A stretch of DNA of 64,000 nt from the NCBI RefSeq assembly GCF_014191055.1, contig NZ_JACHWB010000001.1, positions 124,001 through 188,000 on the forward strand, in the 5' to 3' direction. The translations under genes and the position numbers were made by a program. Shown here one piece after another: positions 43,544 to 52,358 of the stretch (its first letter is position 1; every line of letters starts with the position of its first letter). The stretch is from Microvirga lupini. GTDB taxonomy: Bacteria; Pseudomonadota; Alphaproteobacteria; Rhizobiales; Beijerinckiaceae. The notes below the pieces were generated by a model. That model had not been told where the DNA came from, made no database searches, and saw only the letters and a list, made by a program, of their open reading frames with translations.

Positions 43544-44265
43544 TCGTCGATATGCAGCCGGCCGTCGCCAAGCACGAGGCGGCGCACGTCGAGCTGATCC
43601 ATGAGGCTGAAATCGTGGGTGGCGATGACCACCGAGGTTCCGAGCCGGTTGAGTTCGATGAAGAGGCGCAGGAGGCGGCGGGCGAGCGACGGGTCCACGT
43701 TGCCGGTAGGCTCGTCGGCGAGCAGCAGGTCGGGGCGCACGATCAGCGCGCGGGCGATCGCCGCGCGCTGCTTCTCGCCGCCGGAGAGCACCGGCGGCAG
43801 CATATGCATGCGGTCGCCGAGGCCCACCCAGCGCAGAAGCTCGACCACCTCGGCCCGGTAGCTCGCCTCCTCCTTGCCCTGCACCCGTAAGGGAAGGGCC
43901 ACGTTCTCATACGTCGTCAGGTGATCGAGCAGGCGGAAATCCTGGAACACCACGCCCATGCGGCGGCGCAAGGAGGTCAGCTCGTCCTTCGAGATCCGGG
44001 AGACGTCCTCGCCGAACATGGAGATCAGGCCGCGGGTCGGCTTCACCGAGAGCAGGATGAGGCGCAGCAGCGTCGTCTTGCCGGCGCCCGACGGGCCGGT
44101 GAGGAATTGAAAGGAATTGGGCTCGATGGAGAAGGTCAGGTCGCGCAGGACCTCGGGCCCCATGCCGTAGCGCACGCCCACATTCTCGAAATGCACGACC
44201 GGGGCCGCGCCTTCATCGTAGTGATAATCGTCGTGATCGAACGCTTTCAAACGGAGTCGAGCCAT
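43540..44265 (-). CDS. ftsE: Cell division ATPase FtsE
   Basis: A 241-residue ABC ATPase: Walker A TGPSGAGKTT (about 57-66), Q-loop GVVFQDFRLLDHLTTYENVALPL, signature LSGGEKQRAAIARAL, Walker B LLLADEPTGNVDP and H-loop VVIATHD. An N-terminal extension of about 20 residues (MARLRLKAFDHDDYHY) precedes the fold. With FtsX it regulates cell wall hydrolysis at division. The ATG is used; no strong ribosome site. Confidence 0.92.
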   Translation of the reverse strand: MARLRLKAFDHDDYHYDEGAAPVVHFENVGVRYGMGPEVLRDLTFSIEPNSFQFLTGPSGAGKTTLLRLILLSVKPTRGLISMFGEDVSRISKDELTSLRRRMGVVFQDFRLLDHLTTYENVALPLRVQGKEEASYRAEVVELLRWVGLGDRMHMLPPVLSGGEKQRAAIARALIVRPDLLLADEPTGNVDPSLARRLLRLFIELNRLGTSVVIATHDFSLMDQLDVRRLVLGDGRLHIDE

Positions 44266-44502
44266 CCTTGAGGTGAAGAAATTCGGCGATTCGCTTCCTT
44301 ATCGCCCCGTTATGGTTAGCAAGCCATAAACTTGCGGCCCCGGGACGGGAAGCGAACCTCTCGCGGGACATTGCCGCAGGAGGGCATGACGCCGAGGAGC
44401 ATCCATCAGTCCGAACTGCCGTCGACTCCGTTTGACATCCTTGCGTAAGCATGGTCGTGAAGAGGCGGCTTCGAGAGCCTTTTCTTTCTTTTCTGGACGA
44501 TC

Positions 44503-45075
44503 ATGATGAGCACTGCCCACCGCATCCGGGTTCTTTTCGACGAAGACACCATCGCCAAGCGCAACGAGGCGCTGGCCCAGGAGATCGCGGCTGCCAAGCC
44601 CGAAAACCTGCTCGTCGTGGCGATCCTCAAGGGCAGCTTCATGTTCGCCGCCGACCTGATCCGCGCCCTGCACCGGGCCGGGCTCTCCCCCCAGGTCGAG
44701 TTCGTTCACCTGTCGAGCTACCTGGACGGCACGGTCTCCACCGGCAATGTCACGATCCTGCGCGACATCGAGAGCGACGTGCGCGGACGCGACGTGCTGC
44801 TCGTGGACGATATCCTCGAGTCGGGCCGCACTGTCACCTTCGCCAAGGACCTGCTGATGGCGCGCGGCGCGAAGAGCGTGAAGACCGCCGTTCTGCTGGA
44901 AAAGCCCGGCAAGCGCGCCGTGCAGATCCACCCGGATTATGTGGGCTTCACCTGCCCGGACGTGTTCGTCATCGGCTACGGCATGGACGTGGCCCATTCC
45001 TACCGGCAGCTGCCTTACGTCGGCGTGCTCGACCACCACGACAAGGACCCGGACCTGTTCGACAAGCCGGAATAA
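44503..45075 (+). CDS. hpt: Hypoxanthine phosphoribosyltransferase
   Basis: A 190-residue type I PRTase: AILKGSFMFAADLIRAL, catalytic/PRPP motif VLLVDDILESGRTVTFAKDLL and VGFTCPDVFVIGYGMDVAHSYRQLPYVGVL. It salvages hypoxanthine/guanine. Divergent from ftsE; tandem ATGs at 44503 and 44506. Gap 44266-44502 contains TTATGG/CCATAA, an inverted repeat at about 44310-44330, and no ORF I would call. Confidence 0.9.
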   Translation: MMSTAHRIRVLFDEDTIAKRNEALAQEIAAAKPENLLVVAILKGSFMFAADLIRALHRAGLSPQVEFVHLSSYLDGTVSTGNVTILRDIESDVRGRDVLLVDDILESGRTVTFAKDLLMARGAKSVKTAVLLEKPGKRAVQIHPDYVGFTCPDVFVIGYGMDVAHSYRQLPYVGVLDHHDKDPDLFDKPE

Positions 45076-45096
45076 GGCCGCTTCCAAACAAACAGC

Positions 45097-45203
45097 CCTC
45101 ATCCTGAGGAGGTCGTGCAGCGACCGTCTCGAAGGAGGATCCAGTGCTCTCTGGAGACGCCTCGCCCTTCGAGACGCGAGCAAGCTCGCTCCTCAGGGTG
45201 AGG
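45097..45203. repeat. Family A long palindrome, copy 3
   Basis: CCTCATCCTGAGGAG ... CTCCTCAGGGTGAGG with a TCTCGAAGGAGGATCCAG inner arm and a truncated, partly rearranged partner arm. Between hpt and the convergent tspO. Confidence 0.83.
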
Positions 45204-45223
45204 CTATTTTGGGAGATGCCCGG

Positions 45224-45733
45224 CTAGCCGTTGAGCCGCCATATCGTGCCGTTGAGCAGGGTGGCATAGCTGACCCAGGCCAAGTACGGCACGAGCAGCA
45301 GGGCGGCGGTGCGGTCGAGGCGCCAAAAGGTGCGGATTGTGGCGAGGATCGCCACGATCAGGGCCACGATGACCACGAGGCCCGCCATCGGGCTCTGGGC
45401 CCCGAAGAACGCGAAGGACCATGCTCCGTTCAGGGTCAGCTGCAAGAAGAACGCCACGATGGCCGCTGACCGTCCGGGCCGGCTCTCGGGCAGGGATAGA
45501 ATGCGCCAGAGGGCATAGGCCATCAGGGCGTAGAGGATCGTCCAGGCGACCGGGAAGGCCCAGTTCGGCGGCGTGAATCCGGGCTTCTGCAGGCCCGCGT
45601 ACCAGGCGGGAATGTTCGGCTGCGTGATGAGGCTCGCCGACACCGCCACCGCGACCACGGGCAGAACCGCCACGAGAAAACGTGGCAGCGGCGGCATGGC
45701 ATGGCTGCCCGGCGCAGTTTGCTCTGTATGCAT
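45224..45733 (-). CDS. tspO: TspO/MBR family protein (tryptophan-rich sensory protein)
   Basis: A 169-residue, five-helix membrane protein. Characteristic blocks are WYAGLQKPGFTPPNWAFPVAWTILYALMAYALWRI, LNGAWSFAFFGAQSP and LVPYLAWVSYATLLNGTIWRLN. TspO binds porphyrins and in Rhodobacter affects pigment gene expression. It stands alone here, convergent with hpt. A start at 45697 (MPPLP) is possible. Confidence 0.92.
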   Translation of the reverse strand: MHTEQTAPGSHAMPPLPRFLVAVLPVVAVAVSASLITQPNIPAWYAGLQKPGFTPPNWAFPVAWTILYALMAYALWRILSLPESRPGRSAAIVAFFLQLTLNGAWSFAFFGAQSPMAGLVVIVALIVAILATIRTFWRLDRTAALLLVPYLAWVSYATLLNGTIWRLNG

Positions 45734-45806
45734 CCCTGAAATCCCTTTAAGGACGTTGCGTCATTTCTCTCGTGACGCAACTGTCACGCTCTCCGGAGGT
45801 TCCCCC

Positions 45807-46958
45807 ATGTCGTCATCGCGTTCCCCGTGGTCGAAGCGCAGCCTGACCGCTCAGGCCATGGGCCATGTGGATCCAATCACCAAGGGGGTCGTGCCGCCGA
45901 TCCATGTGGCGACCACCTATATCCGCGATGAGGACAATGCCTATTCCTCAGGCTTCGTCTACGGCCGGCCGGACAATGCCACGATCCGCGAGGCGGAAGA
46001 AGTGCTGGCGATGCTGGAGGAAGCCGAGGCCGGCGCGCTGCTGTTCTCGTCCGGTATGGCGGCCGCCACCGCCGTGTTCCAGGCGCTCGATCCGGGCGAT
46101 CACATCGTAGCGTCCAAGGTCATGTACTGGGCCCTGCGCAACTGGCTGATGACCGAAGCCGTGCGCTGGGGTCTCAAAGTCGATTTCGTCGAGACCGACA
46201 ACCTCGATGCCTTACGCGAAGCGGTCAAGCCCGGCGAGACCAAGCTGGTCTGGATTGAGACGCCCTCCAACCCGCTCTGGACCATCACGGACATCGCCGG
46301 AGCCGCCGAGATTGCGCATGCGGCAGGCGCCAGGCTTGCGGTCGATTCCACCACGGCCTCGCCTATCCACACCCGCCCGCTCAACCTCGGTGCGGACATC
46401 GTCATGCATGCGGCCACCAAGGTGCTGAACGGCCATTCCGACGTGGTGGCGGGCGCGCTTGCCGGTGCCAAGGCGGACGCGTTCTGGGCGCGCGTGGCCA
46501 ATATCCGCAAGATGCAGGGCGCGATCCTCGGGCCGTTCGAGGCCTATCTCCTGATGCGCGGCATGCGCACGCTCCATGTACGGACAGCCGCGCAAGCGAA
46601 AAGCGCGCTCGATCTCGCGCAGCGCTTCTCCAATCATCCGAAGGTGGCCCGCGTGCTCTATCCCGGCCTGCCGCAACATCCCGGCCACGACATCGCCACC
46701 CGGCAGATGGAGAACGGCTTCGGCTATATGCTGTCGATCCAGGTCTCGGACGGCGAGGCGGCGGCGATCCGCGCCGCCGCGCGGGTCGGCCTGTGGAAGC
46801 GGGCGACGTCGCTCGGCGGCGTCGAGAGCCTGATCGAGCACCGCGCCTCCATCGAGGGGCCCGGCACCCCATGCCCGCCGGATCTCCTGCGTCTGTCCAC
46901 CGGCATCGAGGATGTGGAAGACCTCTACCGCGACCTCGACGCGGCGTTGCGGGGCTGA
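45807..46958 (+). CDS. Cys/Met metabolism PLP enzyme (cystathionine gamma-synthase / O-succinylhomoserine sulfhydrylase family)
   Basis: A 383-residue PLP enzyme. GGAGGT six bases upstream fixes the ATG at 45807. Motifs: TTYIRDEDNAYSSGFVYGRPDNAT, ALLFSSGMAAATAVFQAL, IETPSNPLWTITDI, Schiff-base Lys in MHAATKVLNGHSDVVAGAL, and LGGVESLIEHR. Family functions overlap (MetB, MetZ, MetC, MdeA), so a specific name is not given. With metX and metW elsewhere in the window it may act in methionine synthesis. It is divergent from tspO. Confidence 0.85.
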   Translation: MSSSRSPWSKRSLTAQAMGHVDPITKGVVPPIHVATTYIRDEDNAYSSGFVYGRPDNATIREAEEVLAMLEEAEAGALLFSSGMAAATAVFQALDPGDHIVASKVMYWALRNWLMTEAVRWGLKVDFVETDNLDALREAVKPGETKLVWIETPSNPLWTITDIAGAAEIAHAAGARLAVDSTTASPIHTRPLNLGADIVMHAATKVLNGHSDVVAGALAGAKADAFWARVANIRKMQGAILGPFEAYLLMRGMRTLHVRTAAQAKSALDLAQRFSNHPKVARVLYPGLPQHPGHDIATRQMENGFGYMLSIQVSDGEAAAIRAAARVGLWKRATSLGGVESLIEHRASIEGPGTPCPPDLLRLSTGIEDVEDLYRDLDAALRG

Positions 46959-46968
46959 CACCCTCCTC

Positions 46969-47047
46969 GTCATGGCCGGGCTTGTCCCGGCCATCCTCGC
47001 TTTAGAAGGCTAAAGATGTGGATCCCCGGAACAAGTCCGGGGATGGC
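46969..47047. repeat. Family C double palindrome, copy 4
   Basis: GTCATGGCCGGGCTTGTCCC plus GGCCAT, then about 30 bases, then GATCCCCGGAACAAGTCCGG with GGATGGC: two inverted hairpins in one element, before cpdB. Confidence 0.75.
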
Positions 47048-47173
47048 GGCTGGGTCGTGCCAAGGGAATTCCGGCCCTCCTTCGCCGGCTATATTGATTC
47101 CGTCACAAAACCTGTGCTTCTGTCGTGTAGAGGCGAATTGTGTTTCGCCACACAACAAAACCAAGGGAAGACC

Positions 47174-49117
47174 ATGACCCAATCCATCACCCGCCGCCGC
47201 GTCCTGCAGACCGGCGTGGCCGCCGCAGCAATCGCCGGCCTGCCGCAGACCAGCTGGGCCGCCGGCCCGGTCGTGAAGCTCCGCATCCTGGAGACCACCG
47301 ACCTTCACGTGAACGTCTTCCCTTACGACTATTACCGCGACGCGGCCGACGACACCGTGGGACTCGCCCGCACCGCCACCCTGGTGAAGGGTGCCCGGGC
47401 CGAGGCCAAGAACACCATGCTGTTCGACAACGGCGACCTGATCCAGGGCTCCCCGCTGGGCGACTTCATCGCCTATCGCCGCGGCATGAAGAAGGGCGAC
47501 GTGCATCCCATGGTCGCCGCCATGAACGAGCTGAACTACGATTGCGGCACCCTCGGCAACCACGAGTTCAACTACGGCCTCGAGTTCCTGCAGAACGCCA
47601 TGGGCGCGGCCAAATTCCCGCTGGTCTGCGCCAACGTGCTGAAAGTCAACGGCGAGACGCTGCAGAAGCCCTGGATCGTGCTCGACCGCGAATTCACCGA
47701 TGAGGCCGGCGCCAAGCAGAAGATCAAGATCGGCGTGATCGGCTTCGTGCCGCCGCAGATCGTCCAGTGGGACAAGTCGCACCTCGACGGCAAGGCCACC
47801 ACCATCGACATCGTGGACGCCGCCAACAAGCATGTGCCTGATCTCAAGAAGGCCGGCGCCGACATCGTCGTGGCGCTCTGCCATTCCGGCATCGCCGGCG
47901 GCGAACGCAAGGGCGGCGAGGAGAACGCGGCCTTGCACCTCGCCAAGGTCGATGGCATCGACGTGATCCTCACCGGCCACCAGCACTTCACGTTCCCCGG
48001 CGGCAAGGAATTCAACAACATTCCCGGCGTCGACGTGCAGAAGGGCACCCTGCACGGCAAGCCCGCCGTCATGGCCGGTTTCTGGGGCAGCCATCTGGGT
48101 CTCATCGATCTGGAACTGACCAAGGAAGGTAATGCCTGGAAGGTCGCCAACTTCCGTACTGAAGCGCGCCCGATCTACGACCGCGTCGACCGCAAGGTGG
48201 TGGCGAAGGTGGAATCCGACGCAGCCGTGATGGCGGCCGCCAAGGAAGGCCATGAGGCGACGCTGAAATACGTGCGCGAGCCCGTCGGCACCACGGCGGT
48301 GCCGATCCACTCCTACTTCTCGCTTGTGTCGGACGACGCCTCCGTGAAGCTCGTGACCGAGGCGCAGGCCTGGTACGTGGCCGACCAGTTGAAAGCGTCC
48401 GCCTTCAAGGACCTGCCGATCCTCTCCGCAGGCGCTCCCTTCAAGGCTGGCGGCCGCGGCGGCCCGAACTACTTCACCGAGATCAAGCCGGGTCCGCTCG
48501 CCATCAAGGACATGGCGGATATCTACATCTATCCGAACACGATCCGCGTGGTGAAGATCACCGGCGCCCAGGTACGCGAGTGGCTCGAGCGCTCGGCCGG
48601 CATCTACAACCAGATCGACGTGGCAAAGGGCGGCGAGCAGGAGCTCATCAATCCGAAGTTCCCGGCCTACAACTTCGACGTGATCGCTGGCGTGCAGTAT
48701 AAGATCGACCCCACGCAGGCCTCGCGCTACGACGACAACGGCAAAGTCGTGAACGCCGATGCCCACCGCATCAAGGACCTGACCTATAACGGCAAGCCCG
48801 TGACGGACGACCAGCAGTTCCTCGTGGTGACGAACAATTATCGCGCGGGCGGTGGCGGCAACTTCCCCGGGGCGGATGGCACCACCATGGTGTTCGAGGC
48901 GCCGGACCTGACCCGCGACGCCATTATGCGCTTCATCATCGAGAAGAAGGAAGTGGCCCCGAAGGCCGACGGCTCCTGGTCGCTCGCGGTTCCAGCCGGC
49001 GTTACCATGACCTTCACCACCGGCCCGAACGCCGCCAACTACCAGCCGGCCGGCATCAAGGTTGAGAAGATGGGCGACGCGCCGGAAGGCTTCGTGAAGT
49101 ACAAGATCGTGGGCTGA
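47174..49117 (+). CDS. cpdB: 2',3'-cyclic-nucleotide 2'-phosphodiesterase/3'-nucleotidase
   Basis: A 647-residue exported bifunctional enzyme. AAGGGAAG four bases upstream fixes ATG at 47174. A Tat-type signal (TRRRVLQTGVAAAAIAGL) ends in SWAAG. Calcineurin-like domain: DLHVNV (about 43), NGDLIQG, GNHEFNYG, GHQHFTFPG. C-terminal nucleotide-binding domain holds PNYFTEIKPGPLAIKDM and NNYRAGGGGNFPG. It hydrolyses periplasmic cyclic nucleotides and 3'-nucleotides for phosphate. Its putative Tat signal is not typical for E. coli CpdB, which uses Sec. Confidence 0.92.
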   Translation: MTQSITRRRVLQTGVAAAAIAGLPQTSWAAGPVVKLRILETTDLHVNVFPYDYYRDAADDTVGLARTATLVKGARAEAKNTMLFDNGDLIQGSPLGDFIAYRRGMKKGDVHPMVAAMNELNYDCGTLGNHEFNYGLEFLQNAMGAAKFPLVCANVLKVNGETLQKPWIVLDREFTDEAGAKQKIKIGVIGFVPPQIVQWDKSHLDGKATTIDIVDAANKHVPDLKKAGADIVVALCHSGIAGGERKGGEENAALHLAKVDGIDVILTGHQHFTFPGGKEFNNIPGVDVQKGTLHGKPAVMAGFWGSHLGLIDLELTKEGNAWKVANFRTEARPIYDRVDRKVVAKVESDAAVMAAAKEGHEATLKYVREPVGTTAVPIHSYFSLVSDDASVKLVTEAQAWYVADQLKASAFKDLPILSAGAPFKAGGRGGPNYFTEIKPGPLAIKDMADIYIYPNTIRVVKITGAQVREWLERSAGIYNQIDVAKGGEQELINPKFPAYNFDVIAGVQYKIDPTQASRYDDNGKVVNADAHRIKDLTYNGKPVTDDQQFLVVTNNYRAGGGGNFPGADGTTMVFEAPDLTRDAIMRFIIEKKEVAPKADGSWSLAVPAGVTMTFTTGPNAANYQPAGIKVEKMGDAPEGFVKYKIVG

Positions 49118-49141
49118 TCTTTCCCCCAGCGGAATGCGACG

Positions 49142-49167
49142 CGGCCGGGCTCACGCCCGGCCGTTTT
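49142..49167 (+). terminator. Rho-independent terminator of cpdB
   Basis: CGGCCGGGC (49142-49150), loop TCAC, GCCCGGCCG (49155-49163), TTTT. Confidence 0.85.
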
Positions 49168-49338
49168 CATTGGCACACGGCGCAGGAACAACCTCATTCG
49201 CGCGGTGCGTCATTTTGGCTATCGGTGAGAAAATCGTCAGCCATTCAAGGCGCGCCTTTGATTTTCCGACGGAAATTCCTTGGTCTGATCGGTACGGTTC
49301 TGGCTAATAAATCAGCATCATCGAAGATTGAAGAACGA

Positions 49339-49353
49339 TTAACCAGGGATTAA
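49339..49353 (+). promoter_or_regulatory. CtrA full binding site
   Basis: TTAA, seven bases (CCAGGGA), TTAA, with the extended TTAACC form at both halves: a perfect match to the CtrA consensus. It lies 65 bases upstream of the exported-protein start. The rest of 49168-49338 shows nothing clear except AAGGCGCGCCTT. Confidence 0.55.
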
Positions 49354-49417
49354 CCACCCACTATTGGAATGAAAACGAAACTGCCCTTTCTATTGAGATT
49401 TTATTCTGATTATTTCA

Positions 49418-50155
49418 ATGCTTTTGCTTCTTCGCCGATCCGGGTGTCTGCTGCTGCCTCTCGTGCTGGGCTCCACCGTGTCATGGGCCGAAGAGGTCGC
49501 CCAAGAGGCTGAGATCTGGAGTGCCGATCTCACGCCCGAGTGGCTCGATGAGCATGTTGCTGTGTTACGGCGCAGCAAGCATCCGCGCCCGTCCTACAAT
49601 TTGAAGCGCACACAGGTCTGGACGAACGGTCTTGCCAGGAGCCCTACCCAGAGCTTCCAGCGGAATGCCTCCGACCATGCCGTTGGAGCCAAACTGCAGC
49701 CCCTGCACGATTATAATTTCCTCGTCGGAACCGAGCTGATCCGCGGCGGCGGGCATTATGGGTCGTTGCAGTCGAAAGCCACCTGGGAGGCCTTCGTGAC
49801 CCGCGACTGGGAGAGCCTGGGCGGCGTCACCTTCGGGCTCTCGACGGCGGGTCTCATGGACATGACGGGCTACGGCTATGCCCAGTCCGTCAGCGGCACC
49901 ATGGGGATTTCGCTCGACCTTCCGCTCCAGGCCTGGAGCACGCAGCTGCGTTTTGCGCCGAGCGTCAACGTCGATGCCGCGAACGGCGATTTCAGCGCCG
50001 GCCTGCTGTCGGAGGTGACGGGCCGGACGCTGCTCAGCGCACCTGCGGATCGATACAGATCCGTGCTCAACCTGACGCTCGGCTATGGCCTTGCACCGCG
50101 TACGCAGCCCGTGGCTTCGGCAAGGCTCGAATTGAGGATCACGCCCAACCTGTAA
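49418..50155 (+). CDS. Exported hypothetical protein, 245 aa, beta-strand rich
   Basis: A signal peptide (residues 1-25, LLLPLVLGSTVSWAEE) is followed by a charged N-terminal part (about 30-75) and then alternating beta segments (YNFLVGTELIRGGGHYG, GSLQSKATWEAF, ISLDLPLQAWSTQLRFAPSV, LNLTLGYGL) and a C-terminal strand ending RLELRITPNL, which looks like an outer-membrane barrel or surface beta-protein. No family recognised. The CtrA box upstream would place it under cell-cycle control. Confidence 0.65.
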   Translation: MLLLLRRSGCLLLPLVLGSTVSWAEEVAQEAEIWSADLTPEWLDEHVAVLRRSKHPRPSYNLKRTQVWTNGLARSPTQSFQRNASDHAVGAKLQPLHDYNFLVGTELIRGGGHYGSLQSKATWEAFVTRDWESLGGVTFGLSTAGLMDMTGYGYAQSVSGTMGISLDLPLQAWSTQLRFAPSVNVDAANGDFSAGLLSEVTGRTLLSAPADRYRSVLNLTLGYGLAPRTQPVASARLELRITPNL

Positions 50156-50191
50156 CGGGAGCATTCGCCGTCTCACGACAGCGAGAGCCCA

Positions 50192-50216
50192 TGAACCTGT
50201 CAGGCTTTCAGCCGTT
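50192..50216 (+). promoter_or_regulatory. EcfG-like promoter
   Basis: TGAAC (50192-50196), 16-base spacer, CGTT (50213-50216): one mismatch in the -35. It is about 30 bases upstream of the GTG start of the next gene. Confidence 0.4.
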
Positions 50217-50246
50217 GGGAGATTATCCTCATGAGCGGAGAGCCCC

Positions 50247-50471
50247 GTGGGACAGATCACATTCGATGGCCTGGGTCCTTACGACCTGCCCGATGCCACC
50301 CATGCCGATGCCAAGAAGGACGGCGACGGGTTCATGCTGTCGTTCCGCATGTGGAAGTCGGAGCAGGAATGGACCCTGGTTCGCATTCATGTCAACGCCG
50401 AGGAAGCCAAGAAGCTCGTACGCCAGATCGGAGACGAGCGGGTGCGAACGGACGGCTCGACGATCATCTAG
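50247..50471 (+). CDS. Small hypothetical protein, 74 aa
   Basis: GTG start with GGAG seven bases upstream. The protein is a compact alpha/beta-like domain (ITFDGLGPYDL, FMLSFRMWKSEQEWTLVRIHVN) with an EEAKKLVRQIGDE helix. An EcfG-like promoter stands just upstream, hinting at stress control. Homologues unknown to me. Confidence 0.6.
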   Translation: MGQITFDGLGPYDLPDATHADAKKDGDGFMLSFRMWKSEQEWTLVRIHVNAEEAKKLVRQIGDERVRTDGSTII

Positions 50472-50513
50472 CGTCACACGCCTGAAACATTCCGGATCTA
50501 TGCGGCTCCCATC

Positions 50514-50651
50514 ATGAGCCGATACAACACAGACAAAGTCGATCATCCGCTCGATGCGGAAGACCTCTCCTGTCACTGCCCGCGCTGGCTTCTCCTCATC
50601 CTGACAGGCCTGGGAGCGCTCGGCTTGATCGGACATCAGCTGTCGGGCTGA
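50514..50651 (+). CDS. Small membrane peptide, 45 aa
   Basis: ATG at 50514, 42 bases after the 74-residue gene. N-terminal polar part (MSRYNTDKVDHPLDAED), then a Cys pair (CHC) and one transmembrane helix WLLLILTGLGALGLIGHQL. It reads as a plausible small membrane protein but has a poor ribosome site. Confidence 0.4.
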   Translation: MSRYNTDKVDHPLDAEDLSCHCPRWLLLILTGLGALGLIGHQLSG

Positions 50652-50661
50652 AGGCCACGCC

Positions 50662-51552
50662 CTACGGCAATGCGATCAGATCGTTCAGGTGCTCCGGCTT
50701 CGGCTCCTTGCCCAGGCGGCGGCGCTTGGCCAGGATGATCGTGCCGTTGAGCTCCCCGCCGAACAGGAAGATGGCGGAGAGCGTATAGAGGAAGATCAGC
50801 GCCACCATGGCGGTGGCGAGACCTCCGTATGTGGACGCGTAGGCGCCCGGATAGAACTCCAGATACCAGCTGAAGGCGAAGCCGCCGAGAAGCCAGAGGG
50901 CGAGCGTCACGCCGACCCCCGGCAGCACCGTGCGGAAGCTGCGCCGTCCCGACGGAACGAGCTTGTAGGCGAGCAGCAGACCGGCCACGATGACCACGGT
51001 TGCCACGCCGATCCGCAGGAAGGCGATCAGCCCGTCGAACGGCTGCAGCGCCGGCACCCAGGAGAGCACGATGCGCCACAGAAGGGGGCCGAGCACCACG
51101 AGCAGGGCGAGCGCCAGCAGCATGAGGGCGCCGGCGATCACGAAGGCAATGGATTCGAGCCGCGTCAGCCACCAGGCGCGGGTCTCGCGCACTCCATAGG
51201 CGCGGTTGAGCCCGACCCGCAGACTCTCCACGCCGCTCGACGCGAAATAGAGCGCGAGCACGAGACCGAGCGTCACCACGTCGCTGCGCCGGACCGAGAG
51301 AATATTGTGCACCTCGCCCGCGATAGGCCCGGCGATTTCCCGCGGCCAGGCTTCCAGGATGATGTCGGCCACCTCGTCCGCCAGGGTCCCGGTACCGAAC
51401 AGGCTCGCCAGCGCCGTGACGAGGATGAGGAACGGGAACATCGAGGTCAGCACCGAGAGGGCGATATGACTCGCGATCGCCCAGGCATCGTGCAGCACGA
51501 AGCGTGTTGAGGCGATGGCGACGAGTTCGAGCCAGAGGCGAAGGCGGTTCAA
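50662..51552 (-). CDS. YihY/BrkB family membrane protein
   Basis: A 296-residue protein with about six transmembrane segments: AIASHIALSVLTSMFPFLILVTALASLF is the classic first helix, then LVLALYFASSGVESLRVGLNRAYG, ARPWWLTRL-like R-rich loops and a final LIFLYTLSAIFLFGGELNGTII. Members were once called ribonuclease BN, now seen as uncharacterised membrane proteins. It lies convergent with the small membrane peptide. Confidence 0.85.
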   Translation of the reverse strand: MNRLRLWLELVAIASTRFVLHDAWAIASHIALSVLTSMFPFLILVTALASLFGTGTLADEVADIILEAWPREIAGPIAGEVHNILSVRRSDVVTLGLVLALYFASSGVESLRVGLNRAYGVRETRAWWLTRLESIAFVIAGALMLLALALLVVLGPLLWRIVLSWVPALQPFDGLIAFLRIGVATVVIVAGLLLAYKLVPSGRRSFRTVLPGVGVTLALWLLGGFAFSWYLEFYPGAYASTYGGLATAMVALIFLYTLSAIFLFGGELNGTIILAKRRRLGKEPKPEHLNDLIALP

Positions 51553-52043
51553 CGGTGGGTCTCCAGGAGGCTGGAGATGGTGCGGCAGAGGTTAAGGGCA
51601 AGGAAATGAAGCCAACAGCCCAGCACAGTCTTTTCCCATTTCCCTGGGGCCACCGCAGCCGTCATGGAGGAGGGGAGGTCCACAACTCCGACAGCAAACG
51701 ACCGGCCCTCCGCACAGGATGCCCTTCGAGACGATGGCAGGTTCGTGGATATCCTATGTTAATTTTTTGGAGCCTCCCGGGCCAGGGAGTGGTAGAGTGA
51801 GCGCCAGGGGTCGTCGCCTCGGTGAAGAGGCGACAGAGCCCCAGAGATGCGGGACAGCCGTATAAAAGGTCTTATAGGCCTCGGGTAGGTAGCGCGTTCC
51901 AAAGCCTGACCTTAGGGCATCGTGCGGAAACGTGGACCCGGCTTTCCGCGCCAAACGATGCGCTGCTTGAGGGATTGAGCATCGGATCAATCCCAAAAGT
52001 GGGCCCACTTTTGGGTCCGATGCTCTACCCAGGAGGTGAACCA
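51553..52043. other. Intergenic region with hairpin and family D repeat
   Basis: A 491-base gap. It contains GTCGCCTC/GAGGCGAC (51813-51834), a hairpin with 6-base loop and flanking pairing, that could belong to a small RNA, and the family D repeat (51914-52027). No ORF with a plausible start is supported. No promoter hexamers stood out. Confidence 0.5.
51914..52027. repeat. Family D palindromic repeat, copy 3
   Basis: GGGCATCGTGCGGAAACGTG with GCTTTCCGC...AAACGATG, then TGAGCATCGG...CCCAAAAGTGGGCCCACTTTTGGG...CCGATGCTC. It ends four bases before the AGGAGGTGA ribosome site of the next gene. Confidence 0.85.
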
Positions 52044-52358
52044 ATGCCTCGCGTTGTTCCCAAGTCCCCGGATGACCCCTTCGATGGCCTGCTTCTGCCC
52101 ATGAACGCCTGGAAGGTTATCGACGAAGCGCGCATCACCAGCCTCGAACAACTCAAGGCTTTGGCTCCTGTCATCAATGATTTCCCGGGCATCGATCCTG
52201 AGATTGCCAAGGTGATCCATGACAGGCTTGAGCGCCTGGCGGCCAAGAGAACGATCCGGGTCAGACTGGTTTTTCCCAAGCGGCCTCATCGCAAGCCAGG
52301 ACGCGTCAAGCCACAGGGCAAAAGTCGCTCGCCCACGCAGACCAGCGGCCAGTTGTGA
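52044..52358 (+). CDS. Hypothetical protein, 104 aa
   Basis: ATG at 52044 is fixed by AGGAGGTGA four bases upstream (52031-52039). A helix-rich body (DAFDGLLLPMNAWKVIDEARITSLEQLKALAPVINDFPGI-like) suggests a small helix-hairpin-helix; a C-terminal Arg/Lys/Pro tail suggests nucleic-acid contact. The upstream palindrome abuts the ribosome site. No family recognised. Confidence 0.55.
   Translation: MPRVVPKSPDDPFDGLLLPMNAWKVIDEARITSLEQLKALAPVINDFPGIDPEIAKVIHDRLERLAAKRTIRVRLVFPKRPHRKPGRVKPQGKSRSPTQTSGQL

Noticed and set aside
47100..47120. Possible Pho box upstream of cpdB
   Set aside because: CCGTCAC and CTGTGCT half-sites are spaced by five rather than four and poorly matched.
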